Below, one piece after another: positions 37,880 through 58,513 of a DNA stretch of 64,000 nt (within the stretch, counting starts at the first letter, position 1; each line of letters begins with the position of its first letter). Under the pieces are notes generated by a model. It made no database searches, was not told the DNA's origin, and saw only the letters and a list, made by a program, of their open reading frames with translations. The DNA is from Marsupella aquatica (Eukaryota > Marchantiophyta). The stretch is taken from the NCBI GenBank assembly GCA_973895155.1, contig OZ316891.1, positions 6,820,001 to 6,884,000 of the forward strand, in the 5' to 3' direction. Both the position numbers and the translations under genes were made by a program.

Positions 37880-38834
37880 ACTTCAGAAATTGAGAGCCAT
37901 ATAACCTCCACACTTCTTGTCGTGCGATTCAGGATCCGGTCACACGAAAACTCCCGACCTCAAGCGCAGCCACTTGCAAACGAAACTCACTGCCACAGAT
38001 TCGACTCTCTTCTCTCCAAATGGTGGAAGTGTCTCTTCTAAACCCTAGCTGATGATCCATCAAATTACAACGAACGAGATCACATTTCTGCACGCCAATC
38101 CCGTAAAAATTGCACTTCAGGATTCTCTCGGAAATTAAAAAAAAAACCAGAGAAATGAGCATGGACACATGGCTACAATACCTGGCCCACATTCAGAAAG
38201 GTGCAAGGTGGAGGACGCGCTTGACCGGGCATGGATTCCTAGAAGGACAGGAACCAACAGATTACTCCCCCGGCATTGCATAACGCCACAGAACCCAACA
38301 ATAACAAAGCCCTGTAGAACTGAAATGCGTGAGGCACACACGGAATCCACGTTAGCAATAGCAAATTCCAGCCTTGAGAGAGAAGAAGGTGAGTGACAAA
38401 ACTTCCACCTGAGGGAGCAAGGGTGGCGAAGTCTTCATCGTGGCTGTCTGCTCATAGGCTCATAGGAGGAAGGGTCAGACGACGAGGTGCATCAGGGACA
38501 GCAGCAGCAGCAGCAGGCGGAGCAATCCCCAACCACACGTACCACCCCCACCCAGCCCCCCACCAAGACTGTCGCCACCGCCACCACTGAATTCACAACA
38601 CCTACAACGCTACGCTGATGACTGAATCGGTCCGAAATCACCACACCATAGAGCGAGACAACGAATGAGAATCACAACCCACCCTCCTCTCGCCACCCAC
38701 AGCGATGCAGTCGAAGCAAAGACCAGCAGCCTCAGCCGCAGCATCATTCTACATCACAATCATCATTGTCACCATTACGCCCCAATTGACCGGCCAACAG
38801 ATGAGCTGAGCCGGAGGGGGAGGAGGCGCAGTAG

Positions 38835-38901
38835 ACCAGAGCAGAGAAGAGAAGAGAAGAGAAGAGCAGAGCAGAGCAGAGCAGAGCAATGCAAAGCAAA
38901 G
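38835..38901 (+). repeat. GAGAA/GCAGA microsatellite upstream of GID4 copy 2
   Basis: Counterpart of the repeat at 28833-28882, but here a run of 'gcaga' units follows the 'agaga' run. The two promoters or leaders have thus changed length and phase since duplication. Confidence 0.7.
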
Positions 38902-39189
38902 TAGACCGAATGTGAATGGAAACCAGAGGGGAGACACGGAAGAAACAGAGAGAGGGTGAGAGGAAGAGGGGGAGCTGAGAGGGAGTTGGCGATGGGGTAA
39001 GCTACGACGAGACCGACCACAGGAGCATTGAAGTGGCTGCCCAGGTCCTGATCAGAGTGATGTTCGCATGGCGACATCGCAGGGAGCTTGAGCTTGCTTG
39101 AAGGTGGAAACTATGGAGTGTTGTGGTGGCACTGGGAGAGCAAGCAGCACTTGTCGTGTACTAGTGTGAACATGAATAGCTGAGATTAC

Positions 39190-39480
39190 AAACAAAATAT
39201 ATTCCCTCTACTCATATTTAAAATATTTAAAATATATTCTTTCAGATTTAAAATATATTCTCTTTACTCAGATTTGAAATATTTAAAATGTATTTTCTCT
39301 ACTCAGATTTAAAATATTTAAAATATATTCTCCCTACTCAGACTTAAAATATTTAAAATATATTCCTTATTTAGATTCTTTTAAGATTAAATAAATTATT
39401 AAAAAACTATAATGCATATCCCATCAAAATATATTCTCTATTTAGATTCCTTTAAGATTACAACAAAATATATTCCCTAC
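39190..39480 (+). repeat. AT-rich array specific to unit 2
   Basis: The words 'tttaaaatatttaaaatata' and 'ttct.tctactcaga' recur about five times with a period near 45 bp. The matching place in unit 1 (about 29190) lacks it. Confidence 0.75.
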
Positions 39481-42400
39481 TATCATGCATGTGATTATTT
39501 TGATAATCAGACATGACATATCATCATTGTTCCATGCACATATATTATTATGGTGGGACCCTAGAGCCCAATATTGAATGTAAATAGAAATCATTAAAAA
39601 AAACATGTATGATTATCATTTGACCCTATATCATAGTCATGAGTTTTTCATCCACATAGTGAGCCATAGACTTACAGTCTAGAGGTTTCACTCCAGAATC
39701 CTAGGCCCCAACTCTACCTTGTGGTTGTCGCTATATTAGTAAGATTATTGGAGTATGTTTCCATGTGAAATTGGGCACAACTCCCAAGGGGTTTCAAGCA
39801 CTCGCACCCGTCGCACCATTCACAATGCAAAAAATGTGTATGGAGTAGAATGGTGGAGTCGGCTTGTTGAGAGCGGATCAGCATTTGCGCTCGATGTGGA
39901 AACTGCAATGTATGGTCTTAATATCTCAATTCCACTTGTGACCCTGATGTCCTGGTGTCTAGCACTGGGTCAGTCTGTGCCATTCAGTGTGTTGGCAAGG
40001 GTGGCTGGGCAACCTTCCCATTTATCCCAAACTCACCAATCCTAGCATGAGGGAGACATCTTTTGGCTTGCTAGGCTCCAGGGTTTTAATTTTCCAGCCA
40101 AAGAAGCCCTTATAGCCTTGTTTTCAGCTTGCCTGAGCCATGTCTGTATTACCCCCAAGAGCCAAATTACATGTTGGGGTACCCCTTGCCTGGTGACCTA
40201 GGCAAAGCATTCTTTCCAGACTTCCCAGGTCAAAGAAGCAACCCTTTGGGTGTAAAATGGCCACTTTGATCTCATCCATGACATGAACCCATTTTAGACT
40301 TGATCATTCATGCTTAGATTAGTTGTGGATAAATTAGCCATGCTGCACCAATGTTAACGTTGGGGAGCATGAACCTGTCACTAAAACTAGTTAGTCTGAG
40401 TAGCTAAAGTTAACCAAGTATGGATTAGGTCCTCTACTAAATTTAATCGATCATTGGTCCCACTACTAAAATAAATTGAGCATGGTTCCATTGCAACAAT
40501 TAGCTTGGTGTGGCTCTAATGCTAAATTGAATTTGAGCATGTGTCCATTGTAAAATTCGCTTAGTATGGGTCTAACACTAAAATTAGTCGAGAATGCGTT
40601 TGCTACAATTAGCCACAAATAGGCTTGTCTCTAAACCTAGTCCACCATGGGTTTGCTGCACAGGTTCTTAACATGGGTTTGCTGCTCTTGCACATGCTTG
40701 TAGTTGCTTACTCATTGCTCTTTCTGTCCATAATTTGTCACATATTGGTTCCTATCAAGGAGATGGGATGCTAAAGCTAGTGCCAAGCCCAATGTCAAGG
40801 AGGAGAGGGGAGAAAGGAGAAGGTTGGTTGGGGAGTGGGTTTAGGGGGAGGGGCCTGTTCCATGTTTTCCCCCCTCCCATAGATGTGTTGCCCCCATTGG
40901 CCCTGTCCAAAACTCCCCAACCACCATTTCTGCTGGATCAATCCCAACTAACATGCGGATCTTCCCTTCAGCAGCTGGATCTCCCCTGGCTCCATCCTGC
41001 CTTGGTGACCTGACCTCCTGAACCCGACTCTCCTCCTCGCCCAGGCATGCAACTCATGCCTTCTCTTTTGTATCTCCTCCTCGCTCACCAGGCATCTTCC
41101 ATGTTGACAGAACTTCCTCCCCATTCAGCTGAGTTTGGTCTCCCTCCTTACCCACACAACTTCTTCCTTCTCTTTCAGCTTCCTCCCTGCCAGTGCAACT
41201 TCTGCCTCACCTACCTACCCATTTCTTCTGCCTTCAGATTTTACTCTCCTCGGCCAAACAGCTTTTGCCTCTCCTCCCTCCCCACAAAACACGCTTTCGC
41301 TTTCAATCATTATCCTTTGTGCATGCAATCTTTCACTTTGGCCTCATCATGACGTTGACAACACCATGTACAGGCGTTGGCATTAGAGCGTGTCAAAGCA
41401 CAACAATAAGTAAAGTCTTACAGCCATAATACTTTAGCCGTAAATTATTTATGATCACTTTTATGGGTAGGCCTGGGTGGGTAGTTTTTGACTGTCCTAT
41501 GCAAAGTAGTTATTGGGTAGAACCTTTGTTACGATGGAGACAAACCAAGACACCACTTGCAGGTGTGGTGGACAATAATTCCGTAGTGTGACTACTTGAC
41601 TACTACATGCAACAGCAGAGTCCCCCTCCACTCTTGCAAATTGCAATTCAGTTTTGTCGTTTGAAATCTCATTCAAGATTTCCCACTCTAAAATTTTCTG
41701 GAGAGTGCTTATAATAAGGTTTTCTGTTGTTTGCTCACAAATGGCATGGTACGTAACCCACAGTAAGCTCAAGTCAGTAGCTTTTGTGCAACATCCTTAT
41801 AGTAGTCTAGGCCACAAATCCCGCTCTCATGATTCTAAGAGCTACAACACGACGATACAGGATCAAATTTGAAGTCCAAACGACAGCGGAAGAGCAACAA
41901 GTCCAAACGCTCAGTGGAGGAGCTTGCAGGGTCCTTCTGCATTCATGAATCTTTGATTCCATGCGGAGCCACTTTGTTGTGGAACTTTCTTGACTGGGGG
42001 AGCTGCATTATTTGAACATCAAAATTGCTCTCGAATAGATACATCTAAGTAATCCAAGCAGTATGTCTCTCGCCTGCTATTATTGTCCAACAAGCCACCT
42101 CTGCAATATAGATTCAACAAGTCACCTAGTGTTGTACCAATGATGCTTGCCACCCTGTCATCTTTTTCCTCTCACAGGGCTTCCTTGCCCCCCCCCCTCG
42201 CCTGCTCTGCTCTGTCCATCCCGGCCCCTTGTTATCCTGTCCACTCATTGTGTCCCCTTTTGCCGCCCTCCTCAAGCAAAGGGTCACCCGGCTTTTGCCT
42301 CCTTCCACCTTCACATCCCTCTTTGCCCTCGCCTCCTCCCTTGCCCTCCTCACAAACAGTCAGCAACACCATACAATGCCATGGCTCAACCCAATGGGCA

Positions 42401-43597
42401 TTGCTAACTAGTTTCAACAACACTTTTACATTAACGCATCAATAACACTCTGGATAACCTTTCTTGCCTCATAACATTTCAGTCTAAAAAGGTTCCATGT
42501 TTCAAAACCATTTTTTGACTCTGTATTCAATCAACACTTACATATGACCTATGTGTTGCCAAAACTGAAGACACATATTCACTTAAGCTCTTAGTTTGTG
42601 GTTGACAATATCTTACTTTGGTTTGTGTTTGACAATAGAAAGGTCATTAGTAGATGTTGATTTTAATGTAGTTGTTTTTGCATTCATGACACATAAAATA
42701 TTAACTACTATAATATGCAATCCCACCAATCGCCTCTTACAAATGCAAAAGAATGGGACACAATTCTTATCATTCAGTAAAAACTTAGTTTTTATCCACT
42801 CTTAGATCAAGCTTAGACATGAGGGGATTCTCTATCCCTGGCTCCCCTCATGTCCTCCCTTCACTGAACCTATGTGTACATACACTACAGGAGTATTGCT
42901 GGCCTTCATGTATGCCATGGTACCATATGCTATATTGTGATACGGTCCTCCCTCATGGTATGCCCACAGGGCACATCAGCTAGGTACCATGGAGGGTACC
43001 ATCTAGAACTAAACCACTAAACCTGAGAGTACTTGTTATTCTCCCATATATTGGAGAGGGCATTTATTACTCCCAAAAGATGATAGTATTAGGGAGGGAG
43101 GCGCAAGGAGAGAGGCTGCAGGGTGGGTAAAAAAGAGGGAAATAAGGGTAAATACAAAGGAAAAGAACAGAGGAAAGCAAAATAATAAGTTGAGGAAAAA
43201 TGAAAGAAAAGAAAAAGTGGAAGGAAAAGAGGAGAATGGGGCAAGAAAGCGGAGCCTTCTTGCTTCTTTTGTAGGGCAGTTTGTCATGATGAGAAACATT
43301 TGCAAGCCTAAAACATTGAATTGTTTTTGCCATAAAAGTTTTTAACCCAATAAACGTGCCAAAGTTTTTGCTCAAATCTTGCCACATATCTTGCAACAAG
43401 TGCCCAATTCTCCCTTACTACCCACAGCTAGCCTCCTAAAAAATATCTCCAAGACTTTCTTGCCTCACCACGTATTCTGATTTGTGCTTGACCTTATCTT
43501 ATCTTGGTTTGTCTATAAAGATCAAAACAGAAGTAAATGTAGACTGAATAGAGTCTTCTTTGCATTCATGACACATCAGATAAGATGTGTCCACATC

Positions 43598-43890
43598 TTC
43601 CTCGCATCATCTCATAAGCTACCATAACAAATTTTCTGTGCAATGCAATGTTTGAGGATTGAACTAATATTTATTCTTGGCGTAAATTTATTGAAGGGAC
43701 CCAGGACACAGCTGGATAAGACTAGTGTATGTTGAAGACGATTTGTGACTATCTTCCTCGCATCATATTTTCTGGGCAATATAATGTTTGAGGATTGAAC
43801 TAATATTTATTCTTGGCGTAAATTTATTGAGGGGGGGCCAGGAGAGAGCTGGATTAAGACTAATGTATGTTGACGAAGATCTGTGACTAC
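43598..43890. repeat. Local tandem duplication of about 150 bp within unit 2
   Basis: Two copies share 'cttcctcgcatcat', 'atgtttgaggattgaactaa', 'tattcttggcgtaaatttatt' and 'gtatgttga.ga'. Unit 1 has only one copy of this part (about 34010-34130). Confidence 0.75.
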
Positions 43891-45129
43891 ATAAAGCTAA
43901 GGAACAATATTTAGTGGTGGCCTCAACCCCGACACAAGAACTATGTATGCTGCACAGAATCTTTAGTGATTATATATTTAGTATGGATAACTGTTCCTGA
44001 ATAGTGCTGGCAGCTTCTTCCAACCCCCCTAAACTCCTATTAGCACATCACACTCAAAGTTCTATGGCTGATTTGGAGTTAAACAGCTGTCCTAGGTCTA
44101 ATAGCCGAGGACAACCACTAATATGAGCTTCATATAATTTGAAATGCATATCTGTCCATTTAAGGACAAACTACATGATGGTGTGCTTGTGATTACAGCC
44201 CGAAGTGACAGATTTTGAGAGAACCAGACACCATCAAGAGAAGACACTAAAACCACCACAAAACCTCAGGTGGCTCCAATAAGCCGCTGTGACATAAAGA
44301 GCTCTTAATTAGACTTGACAGGCAAAACAAACTAGTTTCGATGAAGGATTTTATTTTCCTTAAGCTTCCAGAGCTCGCATTGCCCCTTGCTCACTTTTCG
44401 AGTTAAGGTTAGATTATTTCTTCTTCACTGGTTGCTTCTTGAACTTATGATGAATTAAAAACTTGGACATTTGCTATCAAAAGCATGACAGATGCGAAAC
44501 TGAAACTAGACATTGACGGAAGTATTCCTGCCAGTTGGAATCATTCCTCATTTTTTCAAAGAGAGAACTTTCTGAATATGCATTCCATTAAGTAACCATA
44601 TGCAGAAATGATACGCAATGACCAAACTCATGATAAAACCACGCCCGTTGTGTCCGTCAGTACATACCGCAGGGGCACTCACACCCTACCTGTGAGCTCT
44701 TAGAAATATAACAATTAAAGACAATTTCGTCAATTGGAGACATGTATGGGATGATTCCTATCTACACAAGTCTAATCCATGGTTCTAGGGTCCTTTCTAT
44801 GCATCTTTCGAACTAATAACATTGTATACATAAAAATCAATCGCGACATCTATATTAGGAATCCAATCAAGTAAGATCTTGTAGTTACAACGGACCCATT
44901 GAGAAAGCTTCTACACCCTGTGACAACTCTGATGACATGAAGTTGCAGGCTCACCTGCCTTTGGGCTGGTGGCTGATACGGGAGAATGCTCCAGATATGC
45001 TAGAAAAAATCAATGACAACAGGCCAGTGTGCGAGTTGGCTGAGGCTCAGCCATTTATTGCGGCCTGATAATGAATCAAAATTGCTCTATTCGAGACAAA
45101 ACAAGGAGCTGATTTACCTTGAGTGGCAA

Positions 45130-52445
<7,316 letters not shown>

Positions 52446-52459
52446 CAGATCAAGTGTGC

Positions 52460-55250
52460 CTGTAATCACACACACAGCATAAACGTAAAATTACTTACGT
52501 TATCACAAAGCAGATATTCAGGGACCGGGAATAATCTGCACTAGCACAAATTAATCACAAGCCCTCATGGTGTATCACATAACACAGGATGGGGCATACC
52601 GTCAGCAGATGCAGCAGATTTTACTCCCACAAGCTCATTTTAAAGGATTCAATCACAGGAAACGCCTGAGTCAGTGGACTTGAGTTCAGTAGATTGAAAT
52701 TATATTCCTTTCAATCTCTCTTCATAGTCTCCGGCAACAAAATAAGTATCTAGAACCCTCGCCAACAAGCCTCCGTGTCTAGCTCAACAAATGATTCTAT
52801 TACCCACATCAACCAGGTTGTTAGAGCTGTTATGCGGATGACGATGCCGAGGAGATAGATTTTCGAGGACTTCAACCTCGGCAGTTTTGACGTTTTTAAA
52901 ATGCTCGTTTTAGGCACAAGTCTGAACACCAGCTTGATTTCTGGAAGTTCAGAAGTTAGTCTCTAACTCTCAAACAGACGCATGAGGAACAACCCATCAA
53001 ATCAACTAAGCTAGTGTGAAATATTCTCCATTCCTGAAAATTCCCCATGGCCTAGCTTCAAGTTGAGAAGTGCCAGTCTGTTTCAGCTGGCCCTACTCTC
53101 ACCATGGCTAATGATACAAGGCTGGTTGGCCAAGCTGCTGACAGGTCCTTCGAACTGTAAATTCACTAGATTACATCTGCAGCTGTATTGAAACACAGAT
53201 AGTATAGCAGATAGCAATCAGACTAACGTCATGCCTCCCACCAACTTTGCGACCAGCCACTTTGTCAACAGCCTTTGATTTGCCTGCAATTTTCTCTCTT
53301 GCACAAATTGGAAAGATCCGGCTTGTGAAGGATCTCCTTCATCCTTCCACTTGCTAAGGCAGAAAACTCTTTCAATTCCACGAAGAGGCACTGACCTCAA
53401 GTAAAACGGATGGATGGGACATTATATGCATTACAGAGGTCAATAGTCCTCTATAGTAGCACTAACTGATGTAACCAATCTGCAAGATTGGCGACTCCTC
53501 CTCTACCCTCACACTAGACGAGGAAAATATGTGAAGAGTTTTCCGCTGCCGTTGCTGCTGTAAATCCCATATTCAAGGTCCTCTTCATCAAAGACATGGA
53601 ATACGGCGACAATTTTTCACCTTGCCTCATACTGCTCGTCGGAAGCTCGTCGTACCATTCCACCTAAATTTTTGTTTGGTCTGGAATTACATGGCTTTTA
53701 GAGATGATCAATCGCAACATTTTCAATCTCAGATAAGTTTGGTAAAGGCGCTTTTCAGCCCTCTTCAGCTGCTACGGATACACGTGGCAATAACTTATCT
53801 CATTTACAAACTGCATCTTCACGCTGTTGTCCTTGTATATGCTCTCGCTGGTCAATGGGCTTCCAGGTGTTATATTATGACAGGACTCAAACTTCTTGAA
53901 CTATTCAGTTTGTGACAGATGTCTCAATCAGAATGGTCTCTCTCTCAGGTTGTTTGCAAACCATCAGGACGTCCATAACGCTAGTTCATTAACCTCTTGA
54001 CATCCCCGAGCTAGTTAGGGCTCTGAAGAAACAACAGTTCCTCCCTTATGTCTGTCTGTTTGCAGGTAAAAATACCAGGTGGCTGAGGGAAATAGAGAGT
54101 GCCATGCCTATTGTGCCGAGACTAAAAATAGCATATGTGATAGGGCATAACGTTTGGATGAGAGGCTTACAAGGGGATACAAGCTTAGATATGACTATAT
54201 AATATATGTGATTACTTGGACAACAAAAGACACTAAAGCAGACAACTTCTCAGATAGTCAATCTCTTATGACGAAATAAATGACAATGGAAAGAAAAAAA
54301 ACTCCCCTCACCTCCTACATAGTTGCAATGACATATTCCAGAAGTAGAGCCCAGGGACTTCGACCAACAGGAAATCTACCGACCCAAACGCCCCACTACT
54401 ACTAAAGCAACCCACACCACATATGTTGCACTCACTTCTTGAGACGGAAACTACAAGAAAAACTAACATGCTATCCACCAATTGGCTCTTAGATCATCAA
54501 CTCTGAAGTGAAGCAGTCCTCATTCAACGTGGACACCTCCACCACAACCTCGAGAGACATACACAGGACCTGAGTTCTACCTCCGAAGCTTCCAAGGCTA
54601 TATCGAGGACACTATTCACAGTTGACAAAAAAACACTCGGAAAACCAATTTCTATGATAGAGTAGGCAAGGCCCAACACAGATTGCAGACAGGTAGCAAG
54701 AAAGGTATCTTGGAAAAAACCCTAGACTCCAACAGATGACAACGCCATACAATAATAGATCAAGCATTATTGTCACTCAGACCACAGAAAAGGTTCTCTT
54801 GAATGACCCCTTCTACTCCAGTAGATATGAACACCAGAAACCCAGCTGAAATGGAAAAAATGGGGGAACGGCACTGGACAGTCCTCGAATCTCTCAAAGG
54901 GCGCTCGCGATGGCCTCCGATCGAGATCCACACCTGGGTTGCAGCCGTCTGATGCGCAGCAACAGATCCGAGAGCAGCACCGACGATCGTAGCTGGAATC
55001 GCGGCCATCTCCAACAAACACAACAGCAGAGCTCCAACGAAATGATAACAGAGTCGCAACCCCTGCCCTTCTCTGCCTGCCCTGATCTGCTCTGCTCTGA
55101 TCTGCCCCACTATTCTTGGCCAAATGGACAGTCTCGTCGCTCGGCTGATTCTCTTGCTACTACTGTAGTGTACGCTAAAAACCTCAGCCCGGCAAGCACA
55201 TTAGGGCGTGCAGAAACTGTGTGGTTTGCAAAAACGAGATAATGGAGGGA
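52460..55250 (-). promoter_or_regulatory. Probable 5' leader, leader introns and promoter of the demethylase gene
   Basis: No conserved coding frame. The first coding exon is preceded by 'tgtgtgtgattacag', a clear acceptor, so the transcript starts further upstream. GC-richer sequence with overlapping open frames on the minus strand at 54760-55123 could be a first exon. Repeats of 'ctctgc/gatctgc' at about 55070-55105 and of 'ggattggttttcactga' at 55265 and 55345 lie at its outer edge. Confidence 0.35.
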
Positions 55251-55552
55251 TTGAGATATAATCCAGGATTGGTTTTCACTGACGTCGTGCAAAAACTGTG
55301 TAGTCACCAAAATCGAGAGAAAGAAGGGATTGGGATTAAATCAAGGATTGGTTTTCACTGATGGGTCACTTTGGTGATGATTTTGTCGTCTCAACCAGCT
55401 TCAGGAAATTGTACAAACCCCAGAAGTCTGCAAGCTATCTCCTAGGTTGTCTGATCGCAACAAAATTGACAGACAAAAATTCATGTTCTGCACTCACACC
55501 GTGAAAGAGTCCAGGCGGGACCTCAAATCTGAAGATCGACTCAGGTCACGAC

Positions 55553-56014
55553 TCAGGTGAAGGAGAATTCCAGGAGGGTTGTCAACCATAATGGAAATTG
55601 GGAGAAACTCGACAACCCTACACAAAAACACAGAACTAGCAAATACGCATCAGCAGCTGAGGCGAGAGTCACAAAATGACGGAGGCAGGGCATGAGCAAT
55701 AACCAACCTGACCAGGCTCTGATGTGTCCTACTTCGCTTGCTTCTCTGATCGAGATGAAATTCGACCTGGCACCACTTCTGACCGTGTCCACCAGACGCG
55801 CACATTGCTCGGCGCTCCACGGGCCTAACGATGACGACCACGGACGGCCAATGCAAACAGGACGCTCTCGCGCGACGGGAAAGCGAAATTCCCCGAGTTC
55901 CATGACTCTCACTCCGTCACGGAAAAGTGCAATCCCGTCCTGTCCCTGACGGAATTCCCGTGGGCTCCATCCATCGACGGGTATCCCCTCCTGGGCCAAT
56001 TTTGACACGCCCAC
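55553..56014 (-). other. Open frame of unknown meaning, possible first exon
   Basis: A minus-strand frame of up to 153 codons with GC-rich, Arg-rich content at its start and a hydrophobic tail. I recognise no domain. It may be a gene on its own, an upstream exon of the demethylase gene, or chance in GC-rich DNA. Confidence 0.25.
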
Positions 56015-56224
56015 TACTCCTGTACCACACTGCCCCTGGTGCTGCAGTAGTAGGTCCGTGACTCGAGGGCCTGTACTAAAAATGTCGATCGATGGATGGA
56101 TAGAATGATCACCCCACTCCCAATTTTAGCTCCATGGAACCCGATTCAGATTCAGGGCGTTTAGATTGTAGATTGTGGATTGATGGATATGGATGAAATA
56201 GATTAACCTATAAATGTGAGCCAG

Positions 56225-56637
56225 GTTCTGGCTACTGGGAGTGAGAGGATCAGACCTCCATCCCCAGTTGAGTTCCATGGAACCCCATTGGAATTAAGAA
56301 AACCCAGTTTGGCACTCTTGGGTGGGTGACTTAGAGATTTACATTATTTGTGGCTTTGACTGGGTTCCACTTGCTCCCAAGGGTCGCTAGGGTGTGAAAG
56401 CAGCCTGTCCATGGGCTGGACGGGCTGGGTTCTGGCCACTGGGAGTGAGAGGGTCAGACCTCCATTCCCAGTTTTGTGCCACGGAAACCCCATTCATATT
56501 GAGAAAACCCAATGTGGCACTCTTGGGTGGGTGACTTTGAAATGTACTTGGTGGCTTTGGCTGGGTTCCATTTGCTCCCAAGGGTCCCTATATAGTGTGT
56601 GCAAGCAGCCTGTCCATGGGCTGGACAGGCTGGGGCC
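56225..56637 (+). repeat. Tandem duplication, two units of about 204 bp
   Basis: Units 56225-56428 and 56429-56637 each start 'gttctggc.actgggagtga'. They pass through 'cactcttgggtgggtgactt' and end 'cagcctgtccatgggctgga'. They differ by scattered substitutions. No gene. Confidence 0.88.
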
Positions 56638-57974
56638 ATAACGTGTGTTTTGGTACCCTAAATTTTGATGTGACATCTGCTTGCTGCTAGGTTTGACCTC
56701 ATCAAATCCAGGGAACGTTCCTCACTGGTGGACTGCACTGAGTATTGTATTTAGCATGGCCCACAGTAATTCTGATATTCAGTTTCTTGGCGTGAAGACC
56801 TAAACTACTGTGGACAACCAGGAGGTTAAGTTAAACTACTATATAATTATCAAGGGCATCGAATCAGGTTGAGCCACATCATTCCCTCTAAAAGTGGCTA
56901 AAGTTGGCTAAATTTGGCTGGGCATGGGTTCGCATATACTTCTAGACCAAAAGGGATCAAAGCAAGTTGAAAACCATATGCTTTGGAATGAAAGTATGGT
57001 TGGTAAAGCATGGGTTGACAGATGCTTCCAGACCAACGTCAAGCCTTTCATGATTTTTCTCTTTGTATATTTGAGTGCATTAATTCTCCATAATTAATGC
57101 ACCCCTTTTTTTGAGGAGGGGATTATACAAAACACCATAAATATAGTAAAAGTAAAAATTAAATATAGTTTTACCATACACAAAAAAATTTAAATTTAGT
57201 CAAGATCTCAAGATGATAACCAAATTTTATATGGTGATATGAACAAAATATCTATGAATAGAATCTAATATAACTCAAGAACGTATATTTTTGGCCAATT
57301 CCATAGCAATCACTTCTTGGATGACCTTTTAATCTGAATTTTCTATTTCAGGGATTCATTTTTTCTTGTTTGTTATGAAAAAGTCACTCAAGTTTTTACG
57401 TACATTAATGTCCTAATTATGGGCATTATATCCCACAATGCCCTCTAACCAGGACATTATCATATTCTAAGGGTATATGTGTGTAGGTGATATGGGTTTT
57501 GTGGGTAGTGGATTGGAGTTCTGATTATCTACTTAGCCCCTGGTTGCCCACTTTGTGGCCCTGATTTAATCATCTCTCCTTCCTGGTGTGAGTCCGTGGA
57601 GGATCCATTGGGGCTCACCCTGGTTCCCTACAGAAAAAGTGTCACAATGGGGTGGGGGAGTCTGATTGTATTTCCTCCCCATTTCCTTTCAAGACAAAAT
57701 AAAATAAAATATGCAGCAAACCGAGAAGCTGACTGTACCGCACAACCGCCCTAACCTGTCCGCTCGACGGCCTCAGAACCCTCATTCGCCTTTGAAAATC
57801 CTGCCAATGGGAGGCCGCGTAGACCCGCCATACCGCCCTGATTCAAGTCTGCGCACAGGCGCATGCAGACACGTCACCCACCGATGCTACACCTACGTCT
57901 CGCGGCCAGAGTCTGTCGCGTGCCCACTGGCGCCGGCACTTCTCTGGAAGTTGCAGGCCGCATCAGCCCTCCGG
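56638..57974. other. Gene-free stretch
   Basis: AT-rich to about 57.7 kb, then an abrupt shift to GC-richer sequence at about 57.72-58.0 kb with an open frame (57711-58025) that I cannot assign. The shift could mark a promoter or leader of a transcript that includes the following array. Confidence 0.35.
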
Positions 57975-58513
57975 CTCACTACGTCACTCCTCTCGCTCCT
58001 CATCGCTCCTCACTATTTCAACTAGCAGGTCCGTTTCTTTGTCAAAGTTTGAAAAGTGAGTTCGCACTCCTCTTGCTCCTCGTCGCTCTCACTCGCTCAT
58101 CATCGATCCTCACTATTTTAACTAGCAGGTCCGTTTCTTCATCGAAGTTCAAAAAGAAAGTTCATACTCCTCTCGCTCCTCGTCGCTCCCACTTGCTCAT
58201 CATTGCTCCTCTTATTTCAACTTGCAGGTCCGTTTCTTCGTCGAAGTTCAAAAAATTGCTCCTCACTATTTCAACTAGCAGGTCCGTTTCTTTGTTGACG
58301 ATCGAAAAGTAAGTTCACACTCCTCTTGCTCCTCATCGCTCCCACTCGCTCATCATCGCTCCTCACTATTTCAACTAGCAGGTCCGTTTCTTCGTTGAAG
58401 TTCAAAAAGAAAGTTCACACTCCTCTTGCTCCTCGTCGCTCCCATTCGCTCATCATTGCTCCTCACTATTTCAACTAGTAGGTCCGTTTCTTCGTCGAAG
58501 TTCGAAAAGAAAG
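57975..58513 (+). repeat. Array of ~100-bp units carrying splice-like motifs
   Basis: The core 'tcaactagcaggtccgtttc' occurs six times (at about 58018, 58118, 58218, 58270, 58372 and 58472). Spacing is near 100 bp except for one 52-bp unit. Between cores are 'tcgctcct' runs and 'gaagttcaaaaagaaagttc'. Each core joins a pyrimidine-rich stretch to 'ag|caggt', which looks like an intron acceptor. The last unit ends in 'gaaagtaagtc', a donor-like site. It is open in one frame for a while but has no known domain. Confidence 0.8.

Larger units (their letters stand above)
35166..44990. repeat. Tandem segmental duplication, unit 2 (about 9.8 kb)
   Basis: Same orientation and order as unit 1, and the junction at 35165/35166 is base-to-base. 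Unit 2 alone has an AT-rich array at about 39190-39480, about 640 bp at 41909-42550, a different stretch at 42900-43430, and a local duplication at 43598-43890. Unit 2 ends 140 bp before the stop codon of the demethylase gene. Confidence 0.92.

Noticed and set aside
37929-38192. Possible upstream coding exon of GID4 copy 2
   Set aside because: The frame ends in a stop before the first recognised exon, and the matching region in copy 1 does not keep the same frame.
42083-42445. Plus-strand frame of 120 codons inside duplication unit 2
   Set aside because: It lies in a C/T-rich block missing from unit 1 and overlaps several other open frames; composition explains it.
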